From: Polyangiaceae bacterium
Lineage (GTDB): Bacteria > Myxococcota_A > Polyangia > Polyangiales > Polyangiaceae
Length of the DNA stretch: 64,000 bases
NCBI GenBank assembly: GCA_015075635.1
Contig: JABTUA010000001.1
Span: forward strand, 1-64,000
Direction of reading: 5' to 3'
The notes under the pieces were generated by a model, which ran no database searches, was not told the origin of the DNA, and saw only the letters and a list, made by a program, of their open reading frames with translations. Made by a program: the position numbers and the translations under genes. Positions 43,513 through 51,812 of this stretch are shown in pieces. Numbering within the stretch: the first letter of the stretch is position 1; each line of letters opens with the position of its first letter.

Positions 43513-44257
43513 GTGCCTCGAACAGGTCGCACTCAACGCAGAGTCATCGGCATGCTCGTCAAACGCTTCGGCGACGCGCGCCTCGACGAGGTCCGCGACC
43601 CGCGCAACCCACGCGGGCGTCGCTGGCGCTCGGGCGGTGCGCGACCTCGGACTTCACTACCTGTTTGCCGTCAAGAGCACCCAACCCTCCCTCCACACCG
43701 AGGCCGTGCGCTGGATGGGTGGCCTGGAGCCTGACCAGGCCGCCGCCACCAGCACGGATCTCGACCACAGTCGCTCCGTCGTGCGGCGCATCTACCTCGG
43801 TGAAGCCCTTGCCGCGCCGGAAGGTTGGGAGCATCTCAGGACCGTGCTCCGCGTCGAGGTCGAGACCCTCGACTCCAATGGCGTCCGGGTCGCGAACGAC
43901 AACCGCTACTTCGTCTCCAGCTTGCCACGCTCTCGTCTCACCGATGCCGAGTGGCTGCTCGTCGTACGGCGCCACTGGGGCGTCGAGACTGCCCATCAGC
44001 TTCTCGATGGCGCCTTCGCCGAGGACCATCATCCGTGGATCGAACAGAACCCGCGAGCCACGGTCGTCGTGATGGTGCTGCGGCGCATCGCATACACGCT
44101 GCTCGCGCTCTGGCGCGGGGTGACTTTGCGCAGCGACGAACAGCGTAGGCGGCCCTGGCGCGACCTGATGCGCGACATCTGGCTCTGCACAGTCAAGGCC
44201 ACCGCAGAGACCCCTCGAAACTCGAGTGACCGCCGGCTCCCGCCGGCGCCTGCGTGA
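43513..44257 (+). pseudogene. ISAs1-family transposase with an internal deletion and frameshift
   Basis: The first frame (43513 to about 43620) reads VIGMLVKRFGDARLDEVRDP and RNPRGRRW, matching the conserved DPRN-x-R-G-R-R start of ISAs1 transposases. The sequence then jumps to a C-terminal part in another frame: LGLHYLFAVKSTQPSLH, RYFVSSLPRSRLTDAEWLLV, VRRHWGVETAHQLLDGAFAE and NPRATVVVMVLRRIAYTLLA. The middle section with the first catalytic Asp residues is missing. Family members are about 370 residues, and here roughly 240 codons remain in two frames. The stop codon lies inside the 232-bp repeat. Confidence 0.75.
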
Positions 44258-44459
44258 CCCGTGCCGAGGCCTTCGCGCCGACCTGCTCTTTGACAGACTC
44301 CGCGTCGATCACCGCCCTCGGGCTCCTGCCCCCGTAGAGGCTCGATGGCACTTGCTCCTGTGCGGCCCAGTACCTCTCCACCGCCCCGTCCCCGGGTCAC
44401 CACTTCCCCGCCGGTGGTGGCGACCCAGCTCGACTCGCGGAGAACCGATCGAGACTGGA
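44228..44459 (+). repeat. 232-bp dispersed repeat, copy 2 (3' end of the ISAs1-type element)
   Basis: The counterpart of 23119-23350. It covers the last codons of the transposase remnant and the downstream untranslated end, and finishes at GAGAACCGATCGAGACTGGA. The surA-like gene starts only 55 bp beyond it. Confidence 0.85.
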
Positions 44460-44514
44460 CGGCGGTCGCGAAGTCTTGCTCCCCCAGGTGCCTGTGATAA
44501 ACGACTCGCTCCCC

Positions 44515-45492
44515 ATGCGCCTCCGCCTCGCCCCCACCCTGCTCGCCTGCGCCCTCGCGCTCGGCGTGAGCGCGCGCCCGGCTCGGGCCACGGTGGTCGA
44601 GAAGGTCGTCGCCGTGGTCGGCGAGCGCGCCATCCTGCTCAGCGACGTGCGCGACCGGGCCAAGCCCTTCATGCTCAAGATCCACGCCGAGGTCCCCCCC
44701 GGCGCCCAGCGCAACGCGGCCATCTCGCAGACCTACAAGAACGTGCTCGAGCGCATGGTGGACGAGGAGCTTCAGTTCCGCGCCGCCAATCGCTCGAAGA
44801 TCGTGGTGGACGCCAAAGAGGTGGACGACGCCATCGGCCGCGTCGCGGCGCAGAACGGCTTGAGCGTGGACAAGCTGATCGCCGAGGCCGCCAAGTCGGG
44901 CCTCGACGAGAAGGCCTATCGCGGCGAGATCCGCCGTCAGGTGCTGGAGGCCAAGCTGCTCAACCTGCGCGTGCAGGGGCGAATCCGCGTCAGCGAAGAG
45001 GACGTTCGCACCATGTACCGGCGGCTGACCATGGACGAGCGCCGGAAGCTCGGCTTCCGCGCCGCGTGGATCCGCATCGACGCACCCGCCGGGGACAAGG
45101 CCACCGCCAAGGAGAAGCGCGCGCTCGCGGAGTCGCTGGCGGCTCAGGCGCGCTCTGGCTCGAATTTCGCCGCGCTGGCCCGGGAAAAGTCCGACGACGC
45201 CGGCACGCGCGACCGCGGCGGCGAGCTCGGGCGGCTTCAGCCCGGCCGCCTCGCGCCTGCCCTGGATGCGGCGCTGATCAACCTGGAGCCGGGTCAGGTC
45301 TCGGGCGCCGTGCGCGTCGGCGACTCGTTCTTCGTGGTCAAGCTGATCGAACGCGACGAGACCGAGCTGCCGAGCTTCGAGGAAGCAAAGAACGAGCTCG
45401 GCGAGCGGGTCTACCTGGAGAAGATGGGCAAGGCCCGCCGCACCTGGATCGAGGGCCTGCGCCGGCAGACCCACGTCGAAATCCGCATGTGA
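44515..45492 (+). CDS. SurA-like periplasmic peptidyl-prolyl isomerase/chaperone
   Basis: A 325-residue exported protein (signal MRLRLAPTLLACALALGVSA). An N-terminal SurA-like chaperone part (VVEKVVAVVGERAILLSDVR, YKNVLERMVDEELQFRAANR, DDAIGRVAAQNGLSVDKLIA) is followed by one PpiC/parvulin domain (ARSGSNFAALAREKSDDAGT, RDRGGELGRLQPGRLAPALD, VRVGDSFFVVKLIERDE). It should assist folding of outer membrane proteins. Bacterial SurA normally has two parvulin domains, and this has one. The start lies 55 bp downstream of an IS end, so its native promoter may have been replaced. It ends 1 bp before the convergent kinase gene. Confidence 0.88.
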   Translation: MRLRLAPTLLACALALGVSARPARATVVEKVVAVVGERAILLSDVRDRAKPFMLKIHAEVPPGAQRNAAISQTYKNVLERMVDEELQFRAANRSKIVVDAKEVDDAIGRVAAQNGLSVDKLIAEAAKSGLDEKAYRGEIRRQVLEAKLLNLRVQGRIRVSEEDVRTMYRRLTMDERRKLGFRAAWIRIDAPAGDKATAKEKRALAESLAAQARSGSNFAALAREKSDDAGTRDRGGELGRLQPGRLAPALDAALINLEPGQVSGAVRVGDSFFVVKLIERDETELPSFEEAKNELGERVYLEKMGKARRTWIEGLRRQTHVEIRM

Positions 45493-45493
45493 G

Positions 45494-47182
45494 TCAGCCG
45501 CGGCCCGCGCGCCGCCGCGTCGAGCCCCAGGGGAAGAGCTTCACCAGCTGCCAGCCTCTGGAGCGCGTGGCCTCGTCCAGGTCCCCGGTCGAAGCGGCGC
45601 GCAGCGCCGCCGCGAAGCTCTCGACGTTCGGAAAGCGGTCGTCCGGCTTCTTGGCGAGCGCGATGGCCAGCACCAGCTCCACCTCCACCGGGATCTTGGT
45701 GTAGAGCCCGGGCTGCTGCGGCTGGGTGTAGATCACGTCGAGCAGGAGCGGCCCGATGTCTTCGCCCACGAAGGGGGGCTGCCCGGTGATGCCGCGGTAG
45801 GCGATGGCGGCGAGGGCGTACAGATCCGCGCGGTGGTCCACCGGCAGGCCCTGGGCTTGCTCCGGCGGCATGTACTGCGGCGTCCCGACGGCGACCTCTC
45901 GCGTGAGCGCGACTCCGCCCTGGATCTTGGAGAGGCCGAAGTCGAGCACCTTCCACTTCTGCGGCAGCGAGTCCACCAGGAACAGGTTCGCCGGCTTCAG
46001 GTCGCGGTGGACCACGCCCGCCTCGCGCACCGCGGCGAGGGCCCGCGCCGCGTGCTCGACCATGGTGACCACGGTCTCCAGCGGTAGGGCTGGCGTGCGG
46101 CGCAAGTACCAGGCTAGGTCGTGCCCGTCGAGCAGCTCCATCGCGATGAAAGGCCCGCCGTAGGGCGTGAACCCGAGCTCGTAGACCTCCGCCACGTGCT
46201 CGCTGGGCACCGCGGCCGCGGCCTGGGCCTCGCGCATGAAGCGCTGCACGTACTCCTGGTTCTCGACCATGTTCGGGTGCAAGAGCTTCAGCGCGACCCT
46301 CCGCCCGGTCTCCAGATGGCGGGCGGCGTAGACCTCGCCCATGCCCCCGCGGCCGATCAGCTCGTCGATCTGGTAGTTGCCCATGCCCTGGCCGGACATG
46401 TAGCCCTCGCCGGTGCGCAGCGCCCAGTCGAGCTCGTTCCGTGCCTCGGTCAGCTGGGCGTCGCGCTGCTTCAGCGTACGGCGCATCTGCTGCGCGCCCT
46501 CCATCGCGGCCTCGGTGGCACGCCGGCTGCTGCGCGCCAGGTAGAACGTCATGCCGAAGACGAGCTGCATCATCAAGACGCGATACCAACGCGACATCGA
46601 GTCGGCGTGACTCGCGGAGAAGAGGCTCTCGTCCGGGAAAACGCCGGCAGCGATGCCCGCGGAGACCCCGAGGTAGAGCCCGGACCCGGCGACGTAGACC
46701 GCGATCGCAGCGTTTCTGCTGCTCGAGAGCCCGAAGAAGTAGAGCCCGACGGTGAACACCGCGGCGGCGGCCGAGAAGGTTCCCAAGTAGTAGATGACCC
46801 CGACCCCCAAGACGGCGTCCACGATGCCGACGGTCGCCATCAAGCGTGGGGTCCAGCGCGCGTCGTGGCGGAGCACGTAGAGGGTGACCAGCGAGACCAG
46901 AAGCACGGCGCCCGCGAGCACGGCGGTCGTGGCGCGCAACCAGTCGGCCCCGGGCAGAATGGGCAGGGCGGCCTCCAGCACGACCATGATGACCGCGAGG
47001 CTGCGGAAGAACACGCGGGCACGCGCGGCCTCCTCGCTCTGCATCAGGACGTCGATGGACCTGAGGGAGCGCGCGCCCGGCGGCACCGACGCGCGCGGCG
47101 GCGGCACCGACGCCCGCTGCATCACCTCACCCGCTGCCGCTCCCTCCGCCAAGCTCGACTCCGGAGCCTTCTCTCCTAACAC
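45494..47182 (-). CDS. Six-TM Ser/Thr protein kinase
   Basis: A 562-residue protein. A 60-residue cytoplasmic N-terminus is followed by six hydrophobic helices (FFRSLAVIMVVLEAALPILP, TAVLAGAVLLVSLVTLYVL, VGIVDAVLGVGVIYYLGTF, VFTVGLYFFGLS, IAVYVAGSGLYLGVSAGIAA, VLMMQLVFGMTFYLARS). A coiled-coil helix (EGAQQMRRTLKQRDAQLTEA) links to the C-terminal kinase (about 275-540) with LIGRGGMGEVYAAR, VALKLLH, HRDLKPANLFL, DFGLSK and GTPQYMPPEQAQG. It is active by motif. The multi-TM module suggests membrane-derived signal input. GTG 47182 is used, and ATG 47122 is possible. The upstream gene on this strand is the pseudokinase (10 bp apart). Confidence 0.88.
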   Translation of the reverse strand: MLGEKAPESSLAEGAAAGEVMQRASVPPPRASVPPGARSLRSIDVLMQSEEAARARVFFRSLAVIMVVLEAALPILPGADWLRATTAVLAGAVLLVSLVTLYVLRHDARWTPRLMATVGIVDAVLGVGVIYYLGTFSAAAAVFTVGLYFFGLSSSRNAAIAVYVAGSGLYLGVSAGIAAGVFPDESLFSASHADSMSRWYRVLMMQLVFGMTFYLARSSRRATEAAMEGAQQMRRTLKQRDAQLTEARNELDWALRTGEGYMSGQGMGNYQIDELIGRGGMGEVYAARHLETGRRVALKLLHPNMVENQEYVQRFMREAQAAAAVPSEHVAEVYELGFTPYGGPFIAMELLDGHDLAWYLRRTPALPLETVVTMVEHAARALAAVREAGVVHRDLKPANLFLVDSLPQKWKVLDFGLSKIQGGVALTREVAVGTPQYMPPEQAQGLPVDHRADLYALAAIAYRGITGQPPFVGEDIGPLLLDVIYTQPQQPGLYTKIPVEVELVLAIALAKKPDDRFPNVESFAAALRAASTGDLDEATRSRGWQLVKLFPWGSTRRRAGRG

Positions 47183-47191
47183 GGGCGCGTC

Positions 47192-49744
47192 TCAGCGGAC
47201 GCCGCAGAGCGCGTCGTAGACCCGACTTCGAGGCGTTCCCCCCGCGACCAGGTTCCGGGCGCTCTCCAGCTCTTCCTTGACCAGGGACTCGAAGCGCTCC
47301 AGCGGCTGCGCGCCGCTCAGCAGGCGGCCGTTCACGAAGAACGCCGGCGTGCCGCGCACGCCGAGCTTCTGGCCCAGGCGAGCGTCGGCGTCGATCTTCG
47401 GGTCGCGCGCCCGCTGCCGCGAGGCCTCGAGGAGCGGCTCGGCGGGCATGCCCAGCACCCCGGCGATGGCGGAGAGGCCCGAGTCGCCGAGATCGTTCTG
47501 GCTCCCGAAGAGCTGGTCGTGGGCCTTCCAGAACTTGGTCGGACCACCCTTCTCGTACACCTCCAGGGCGAACGCCGCGGCGGGCCGTGCGCGCCGGTGG
47601 TGGTCGAGCGGGAAGTTCTTCCACACGATGCGCAGGTCGCCGCCGTGGCGGGCCAGCAGCGTGTCCAGGGCCGGCTGGACGCGCCGGCAGAACGGGCACT
47701 CGAAGTCGGAGAACTCGACCACGGTGACCAGGGCGTCCGCCGCACCGCGGACGGGCGAGCCGGCGATCGGCGGGCAGGTCCGCTCCGCGACGTCCTTGCC
47801 GAGCCCGATCAGGTTCTTGCGCACGCGCGTGGCGTAGAGCTCGGAGAGGGAGGTCCCCAGGGCGAGCACGCTGCGCGCGGTCCCGAGCTCTCGCTCGATG
47901 GTGCGCTTCAAGTCGTCGTAGGTCGTGAAGCCCTCGACGCGCGCGCCGTTGACGAACAGCGTGGGCGTCTCGCGCACGTCGAACAGGCCGGCCAGGAGCA
48001 GATCGCGCCCGACCTCGTTCTCGGTCTCGCTCTGCTCGAGCCAGGTCTCGATGCGACTCTCCTGGCCACCTGCGGCCTTCACCCATCTGGCGAGCAGGAT
48101 GCGGTTCGCGTCGTCGGTGGTGCTCGCGGCCTGGGCGACGAAGCGCCAGAAGCCGGCGTCGCCGTGCTCGCGGCGCATGCCCACGGCCACCCGCGCTGCG
48201 TCCTTGGCCCGGGAGTGGATGCTGAGCGGGCGGTGGCGAAACGCGACGCGCACCTCGTCGGGAAAAGCGCGCAGGATCGACTCGATGGCGCGGTAGGCCC
48301 GGCGCGTGTGCGGGCACTCCAGATCGCCGAACAGGACCAGCGTCACCAACGCCTTCTCGCTGCCCCACACCGGCACGTCCGCCGGCAAGGGCAGCGGCGA
48401 GTCCAAATCGGAGGCGCTCGCGACGCGGGTGCCCACGGCGGGCAGCGGCACCGCCGCGTCCGGCTCTGCTGCGGCGAGCCCAGCGTCCTCATCGGCACCG
48501 GCATCCGGGGTGGCCGGCGCTGGCTCGGGCAGCGGCGGGACGACGGGCGGCGTGGTGGCGCTGGGCGCGGGCGACGTCGTGCCCGTCGGTGTGCCCCGCC
48601 ACAGCGAATACGCGAACAGCCCGCCCACGCCGGCGAGCATCAGCAACACCCCGCCCACCAGCGCGACGATCCAGAGCGCGCTCTCGCCCTTCCGCTTGGA
48701 GGGCGGCATCGAGTCCCGCGGGGCTGGCGGTGGCGGAGGGCGCGTCACCGGCGGCTGCCCCGCCGGGGGCTCGGGCGCTACCGCCACCTGCGGCGCGGGC
48801 TCGGGCGGCGCGGCCCACGGCGGCGGCGCATCGGGCGCTGGGGCTTCCGCCGCCACCGGAGCTGGCGCGAGCGGCACGTGCGGACGCAGGAGCGCTTCGG
48901 CGAGCTCCTGGGCCCAGCGCACCACGTCGCCGGGCCGCGCCACCGGCGAGCGCGCCACGGCCTTCGAGATCAACGCCTCGACGTCGTCGCTCACGTCCAC
49001 GCCACAGGCGCGCGGGGTCGGCCGCGCGTCAGCCGGTGAGAGCGCTCTGCCGATCACGAGCTGGGTCGCGAGCGCGCCGAGCGCATACACGTCGGCTGCG
49101 GGGCTCGCCGGCCCCGGCGTCGAGCTCGCCTGCTCCGGCGCGCGCGCGGCCTCGGGCGACATCGACACCGCTGCGCGGTCGCCGGCCAGCGTGCGCACCA
49201 GCGCGTCGAGCGCGAAACCCTCGATGCTGACACCCTCCGGCCCGATGCGCGCCAGATCGGCCGCGAGCAATCCGAACGCGATGCCCTGATCGTGGAGCGG
49301 ACCGAGCGCCGCGGCGATGCTGGTCAACGCGTTGCCGGCGGACGCCGCGCTGCTCGGGCCCCGCGCGATCCAGTCGCTGAGGGTCTCCCCGTATCGGCGC
49401 TCGTAGACAAGAACCAGCAGATCCTGCTCCAACCCGACGTCCACGGGACGCGCGATGCCCTGAGCCCCGATGCGGTAGCGATCCTGATCCGCCAGGAGCT
49501 GCTTCACGTCGCGCGGGGTCGCGCCGGGAACGGCCACGGCCAGGAAGCTCAGGCTCGCGCCGGCCTCATCCAGGGCCGCGCCGACCTCGACCCCCGTCCC
49601 GAGATCGCGAACCGACTCGACGCGGTATCGACCGAGCAGGCGCTGACCGACGGAGGGCGACACGCCGCACACGGTATCACCGCCTGCCAGTTTGGCAGCC
49701 CCGCCGGAGGCCGAGACAGCCTGTCCGGCAGCTTCCCCGAGCAT
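47192..49744 (-). CDS. Membrane-anchored fusion of a pseudokinase with two thioredoxin/DsbA-like domains
   Basis: An 850-residue protein. Residues 35-290 have a Hanks-kinase outline (RLLGRYRVESV, APE-type SPEAARAPEQ at about 197, AADVYALGALATQLVIG), but the glycine loop, HRD and DFG motifs are not recognisable: the catalytic loop position reads GIAFGLLAADLARIGPEG. A Pro-rich linker and TM helix (356-380) lead outside. There are two DsbA-like thioredoxin folds. The first (460-625) has CPHT, keeping only the first Cys, and cis-Pro TPTLFVNG. The second (665-830) has CPFC and TPAFFVNG. So the outer part could reduce or oxidise disulfides in envelope proteins, perhaps the Cys-rich ones nearby. The ATG at 49744 is one of several starts (GTG 49672, 49663). 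Confidence 0.8.
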   Translation of the reverse strand: MLGEAAGQAVSASGGAAKLAGGDTVCGVSPSVGQRLLGRYRVESVRDLGTGVEVGAALDEAGASLSFLAVAVPGATPRDVKQLLADQDRYRIGAQGIARPVDVGLEQDLLVLVYERRYGETLSDWIARGPSSAASAGNALTSIAAALGPLHDQGIAFGLLAADLARIGPEGVSIEGFALDALVRTLAGDRAAVSMSPEAARAPEQASSTPGPASPAADVYALGALATQLVIGRALSPADARPTPRACGVDVSDDVEALISKAVARSPVARPGDVVRWAQELAEALLRPHVPLAPAPVAAEAPAPDAPPPWAAPPEPAPQVAVAPEPPAGQPPVTRPPPPPAPRDSMPPSKRKGESALWIVALVGGVLLMLAGVGGLFAYSLWRGTPTGTTSPAPSATTPPVVPPLPEPAPATPDAGADEDAGLAAAEPDAAVPLPAVGTRVASASDLDSPLPLPADVPVWGSEKALVTLVLFGDLECPHTRRAYRAIESILRAFPDEVRVAFRHRPLSIHSRAKDAARVAVGMRREHGDAGFWRFVAQAASTTDDANRILLARWVKAAGGQESRIETWLEQSETENEVGRDLLLAGLFDVRETPTLFVNGARVEGFTTYDDLKRTIERELGTARSVLALGTSLSELYATRVRKNLIGLGKDVAERTCPPIAGSPVRGAADALVTVVEFSDFECPFCRRVQPALDTLLARHGGDLRIVWKNFPLDHHRRARPAAAFALEVYEKGGPTKFWKAHDQLFGSQNDLGDSGLSAIAGVLGMPAEPLLEASRQRARDPKIDADARLGQKLGVRGTPAFFVNGRLLSGAQPLERFESLVKEELESARNLVAGGTPRSRVYDALCGVR

Positions 49745-49811
49745 CTACGGAAAAACCCGCGTGGCGTTCGGTTTGCAGCGTGGCACGCTGTGTGCTCAAA
49801 GGGGCACCGAC

Positions 49812-51029
49812 ATGGCTCTCAGGCGACACCGCTCTATGCAGAAGTGCCTGGTCTCGGCCGCGCTGCTGCTCGCGGCCAGCTCGACCGCGCTCGCGCAGAC
49901 GGTGACGGTCAAGGAAGCCTATACGCGCAAGCTCGGCTTTCGCACCAGCGACAAGGAGCCCAACTGGATCAGCTACTCGGACTGCACGGGTGACGACGAG
50001 CTCTACTTCGAAACCACGCTGGTCAAGGCGGTCGGCTACTCGCTCGAGGTCTGGGTCGGCTCGAGCGCGGACTGCACTGCCTACGAGGCGCGGCTCGGCA
50101 GCTCGCCGACCTGCTGGCAGGTCTTCAAGACCAGCGCGCAGCTCGAGACGCAGAAGGTGACGATCCGCGCGCAAGACGTGATCGCGCAGAACAAGTCCAC
50201 CGACGGGACCTGGGGTCAGGGCTCGGGCACGCTCGCGGACTGCGACGACAGCGGAGCCCCCAGCGACGGCCAGGCGGTCACTTTCTACTTCCTGCTCGTG
50301 GACGGCACGGGTCAGCCGGTGACCGTGGGCGCACCCGCCACGCGTCAGACCACCTACGATCTGGTCGGTCCCCCGGCGCCGGGCAACGTCAGCGCGGGCA
50401 TCGGCGAGGACCTGCTCGTCGTGAGCTGGAGCGCCTCCACGGCCTCGGATTTGATCGGCTACCGGGTCTACTGCGATCCGAAGCCGGGCGCGCAGGCCCC
50501 GGCGAATTCGCCGATGGCCGACGCAGGCCTCGCCGGCGCCACGGCGACGGACGCCGCGACGGACGCTGCCAGCGGCGGCACCAGCGGCGACGCCGCCGCG
50601 GACGCGACCAGCGACGCCGCAGGGAGCGGAGGCGCCAGCGGCAGCGGAGGCAGCGGCGGCGGAGGCGGGAACCCGAACTGCCCGTCCGCCGCCCTCGTCC
50701 CGGGTGAGCGCCCCGACTCGGCCTACCAGTGCGGCTCGGTGACCAGCAAGACCGATACCAGCACCGAGGCCAAAGGGCTTCTGAACGGTGTCAACTACGC
50801 GGTCGCGGTGGCCGGCTTCGATCGCGTCGGCAATTCCGGCCCGCTCTCCTCCGTCGCCTGCGGCAGCCCTCAGCCCGTGGACGACTTCTTCGAGCTGTAC
50901 CGGCGCGCCGGCGGCAAGGGCGGCGGGGGCTTCTGCGCCATCGGCGCCGATCCCAGCCCCGCGAGCCTCGCCCTCGCCGGGCTCGCGCTCGGCGCGTGGC
51001 TCGTTCGCCGGCGGAGGCGCCAGGGATGA
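49812..51029 (+). CDS. Exported MYXO-CTERM protein with an FN3-like domain
   Basis: A 405-residue protein with a signal peptide (CLVSAALLLAASSTALA) and an AAGGGG ribosome binding site before ATG 49812. Residues 30-180 are beta-rich (VTVKEAYTRKLGFRTSDKEP, YSLEVWVGSSADC). PGNVSAGIGEDLLVVSWSAS with IGYRVYCDP is the first strand set of an FN3-like domain, interrupted by an Asp/Ala/Gly-rich linker (about 235-295), and finished by GLLNGVNYAVAVAGFDRVGN. The C-terminus has a sorting-type tail: GFCAIGADPSPA, LALAGLALGAWLV, RRRRR. The next gene starts in its stop codon (ATGA). Confidence 0.78.
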   Translation: MALRRHRSMQKCLVSAALLLAASSTALAQTVTVKEAYTRKLGFRTSDKEPNWISYSDCTGDDELYFETTLVKAVGYSLEVWVGSSADCTAYEARLGSSPTCWQVFKTSAQLETQKVTIRAQDVIAQNKSTDGTWGQGSGTLADCDDSGAPSDGQAVTFYFLLVDGTGQPVTVGAPATRQTTYDLVGPPAPGNVSAGIGEDLLVVSWSASTASDLIGYRVYCDPKPGAQAPANSPMADAGLAGATATDAATDAASGGTSGDAAADATSDAAGSGGASGSGGSGGGGGNPNCPSAALVPGERPDSAYQCGSVTSKTDTSTEAKGLLNGVNYAVAVAGFDRVGNSGPLSSVACGSPQPVDDFFELYRRAGGKGGGGFCAIGADPSPASLALAGLALGAWLVRRRRRQG

Positions 51030-51787
51030 AGCTCGGATCGTCCGCGGCGCTCGTGCTCGCCGCCTTCGCCTGGAGCGCGACCGCCACCGCGCAAGGCACC
51101 GACGAGCTCGGCCCCTACGGCGGGCTCGATCGGCGCCACCAGTTCGAGTCGCCGCAAAACGCTGCGTTCGAGCTGCGCTTCGGGCCATACCGCCCGGAGG
51201 TGGACTCCGAGTTCGGCGGCGCCAAGCCCTTCGACGACACCTTCGGCGGAGACAACCGCTACCTGATCGGCCTCGAGGTGGATTGGCAAGCGCTGCGCGT
51301 GCCGCACTTCGGCAGCTTCGGTCCGGGCTTCGGCTGGGGCTACACCCGCTCCAGCGCCGACGCCCTGTTGGCCGACGGCAGCGGCAACCGCTCCGCGCAG
51401 ACGACCACGCTCAACGTCATGCCCATGTACCTGGTCGGCGTGCTGCGCGTGGATGTCCTCGCCAAGGAGACCTTCGTGCCGCTGGTGCCCTACGCGAAGG
51501 CGGGCTTCGGCTACGCCCTGTGGTGGTCGAGCGACGGCGACGGCACGGCGCACGGCGACGACGGCACGGCCGGGCGCGGCGCTTCCTACGGCATCCAGTG
51601 GGCGCTGGGCGGCATGCTGCTCCTGGACGTCATCGATCAGACCAGCGCGGTTGAGATGGACTCCACCACCGGCGTGAACAACAGCTATTTCTTCATGGAA
51701 TGGTACCGCAGCCAGCTCGGCGCGAGCGGCGACCAGATGAACGTCGGGACCAACACCTGGATGCTGGGGTTGGCGCTCGAGATTTGA
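51026..51787 (+). CDS. Predicted outer-membrane beta-barrel protein (MXAN_2562-like)
   Basis: A 253-residue protein with signal peptide (LVLAAFAWSATATA). The mature region is made of alternating strands: QNAAFELRFGPYRPEVDSEF, RYLIGLEVDWQALRVPHFGS, FGPGFGWGYTRSSADAL, TTTLNVMPMYLVGVLRVDVL, FVPLVPYAKAGFGYALWWS and WALGGMLLLDVI. The final segment (TNTWMLGLALEI) ends in a hydrophobic strand without the classic aromatic last residue. This resembles a barrel family common in myxobacteria. The start overlaps the upstream stop by ATGA, so the CTERM protein and barrel may function together. Confidence 0.75.
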   Translation: MKLGSSAALVLAAFAWSATATAQGTDELGPYGGLDRRHQFESPQNAAFELRFGPYRPEVDSEFGGAKPFDDTFGGDNRYLIGLEVDWQALRVPHFGSFGPGFGWGYTRSSADALLADGSGNRSAQTTTLNVMPMYLVGVLRVDVLAKETFVPLVPYAKAGFGYALWWSSDGDGTAHGDDGTAGRGASYGIQWALGGMLLLDVIDQTSAVEMDSTTGVNNSYFFMEWYRSQLGASGDQMNVGTNTWMLGLALEI

Positions 51788-51812
51788 ACGCCGCGCGAAG
51801 ACAGCGAAACCC

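Larger units (their letters stand above)
41393..44460. mobile_element. Nested mobile region: outer inverted repeats enclosing an HNH module and a decayed ISAs1-type element
   Basis: The left end (41393-41417, GTCCAGTCCCGCTCGGT...TCTCC) is an imperfect inverted repeat of the right end (44439-44460, reverse complement GTCCAGTCTCGATCGGTTCTCC), differing by two substitutions and a 3-bp gap. Inside lie a 47-bp inverted repeat pair, a frameshifted HNH gene, a deleted transposase and the 232-bp IS end. The interval is gene-poor compared with its neighbours and lies between two intact genes. That the outer repeats form one unit is inference, and target-site duplications were not established. Confidence 0.5.

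Noticed and set aside
47192-49744. Active kinase call for the thioredoxin fusion
   Set aside because: HRD, DFG and a proper glycine loop are not found, so a pseudokinase is better supported.
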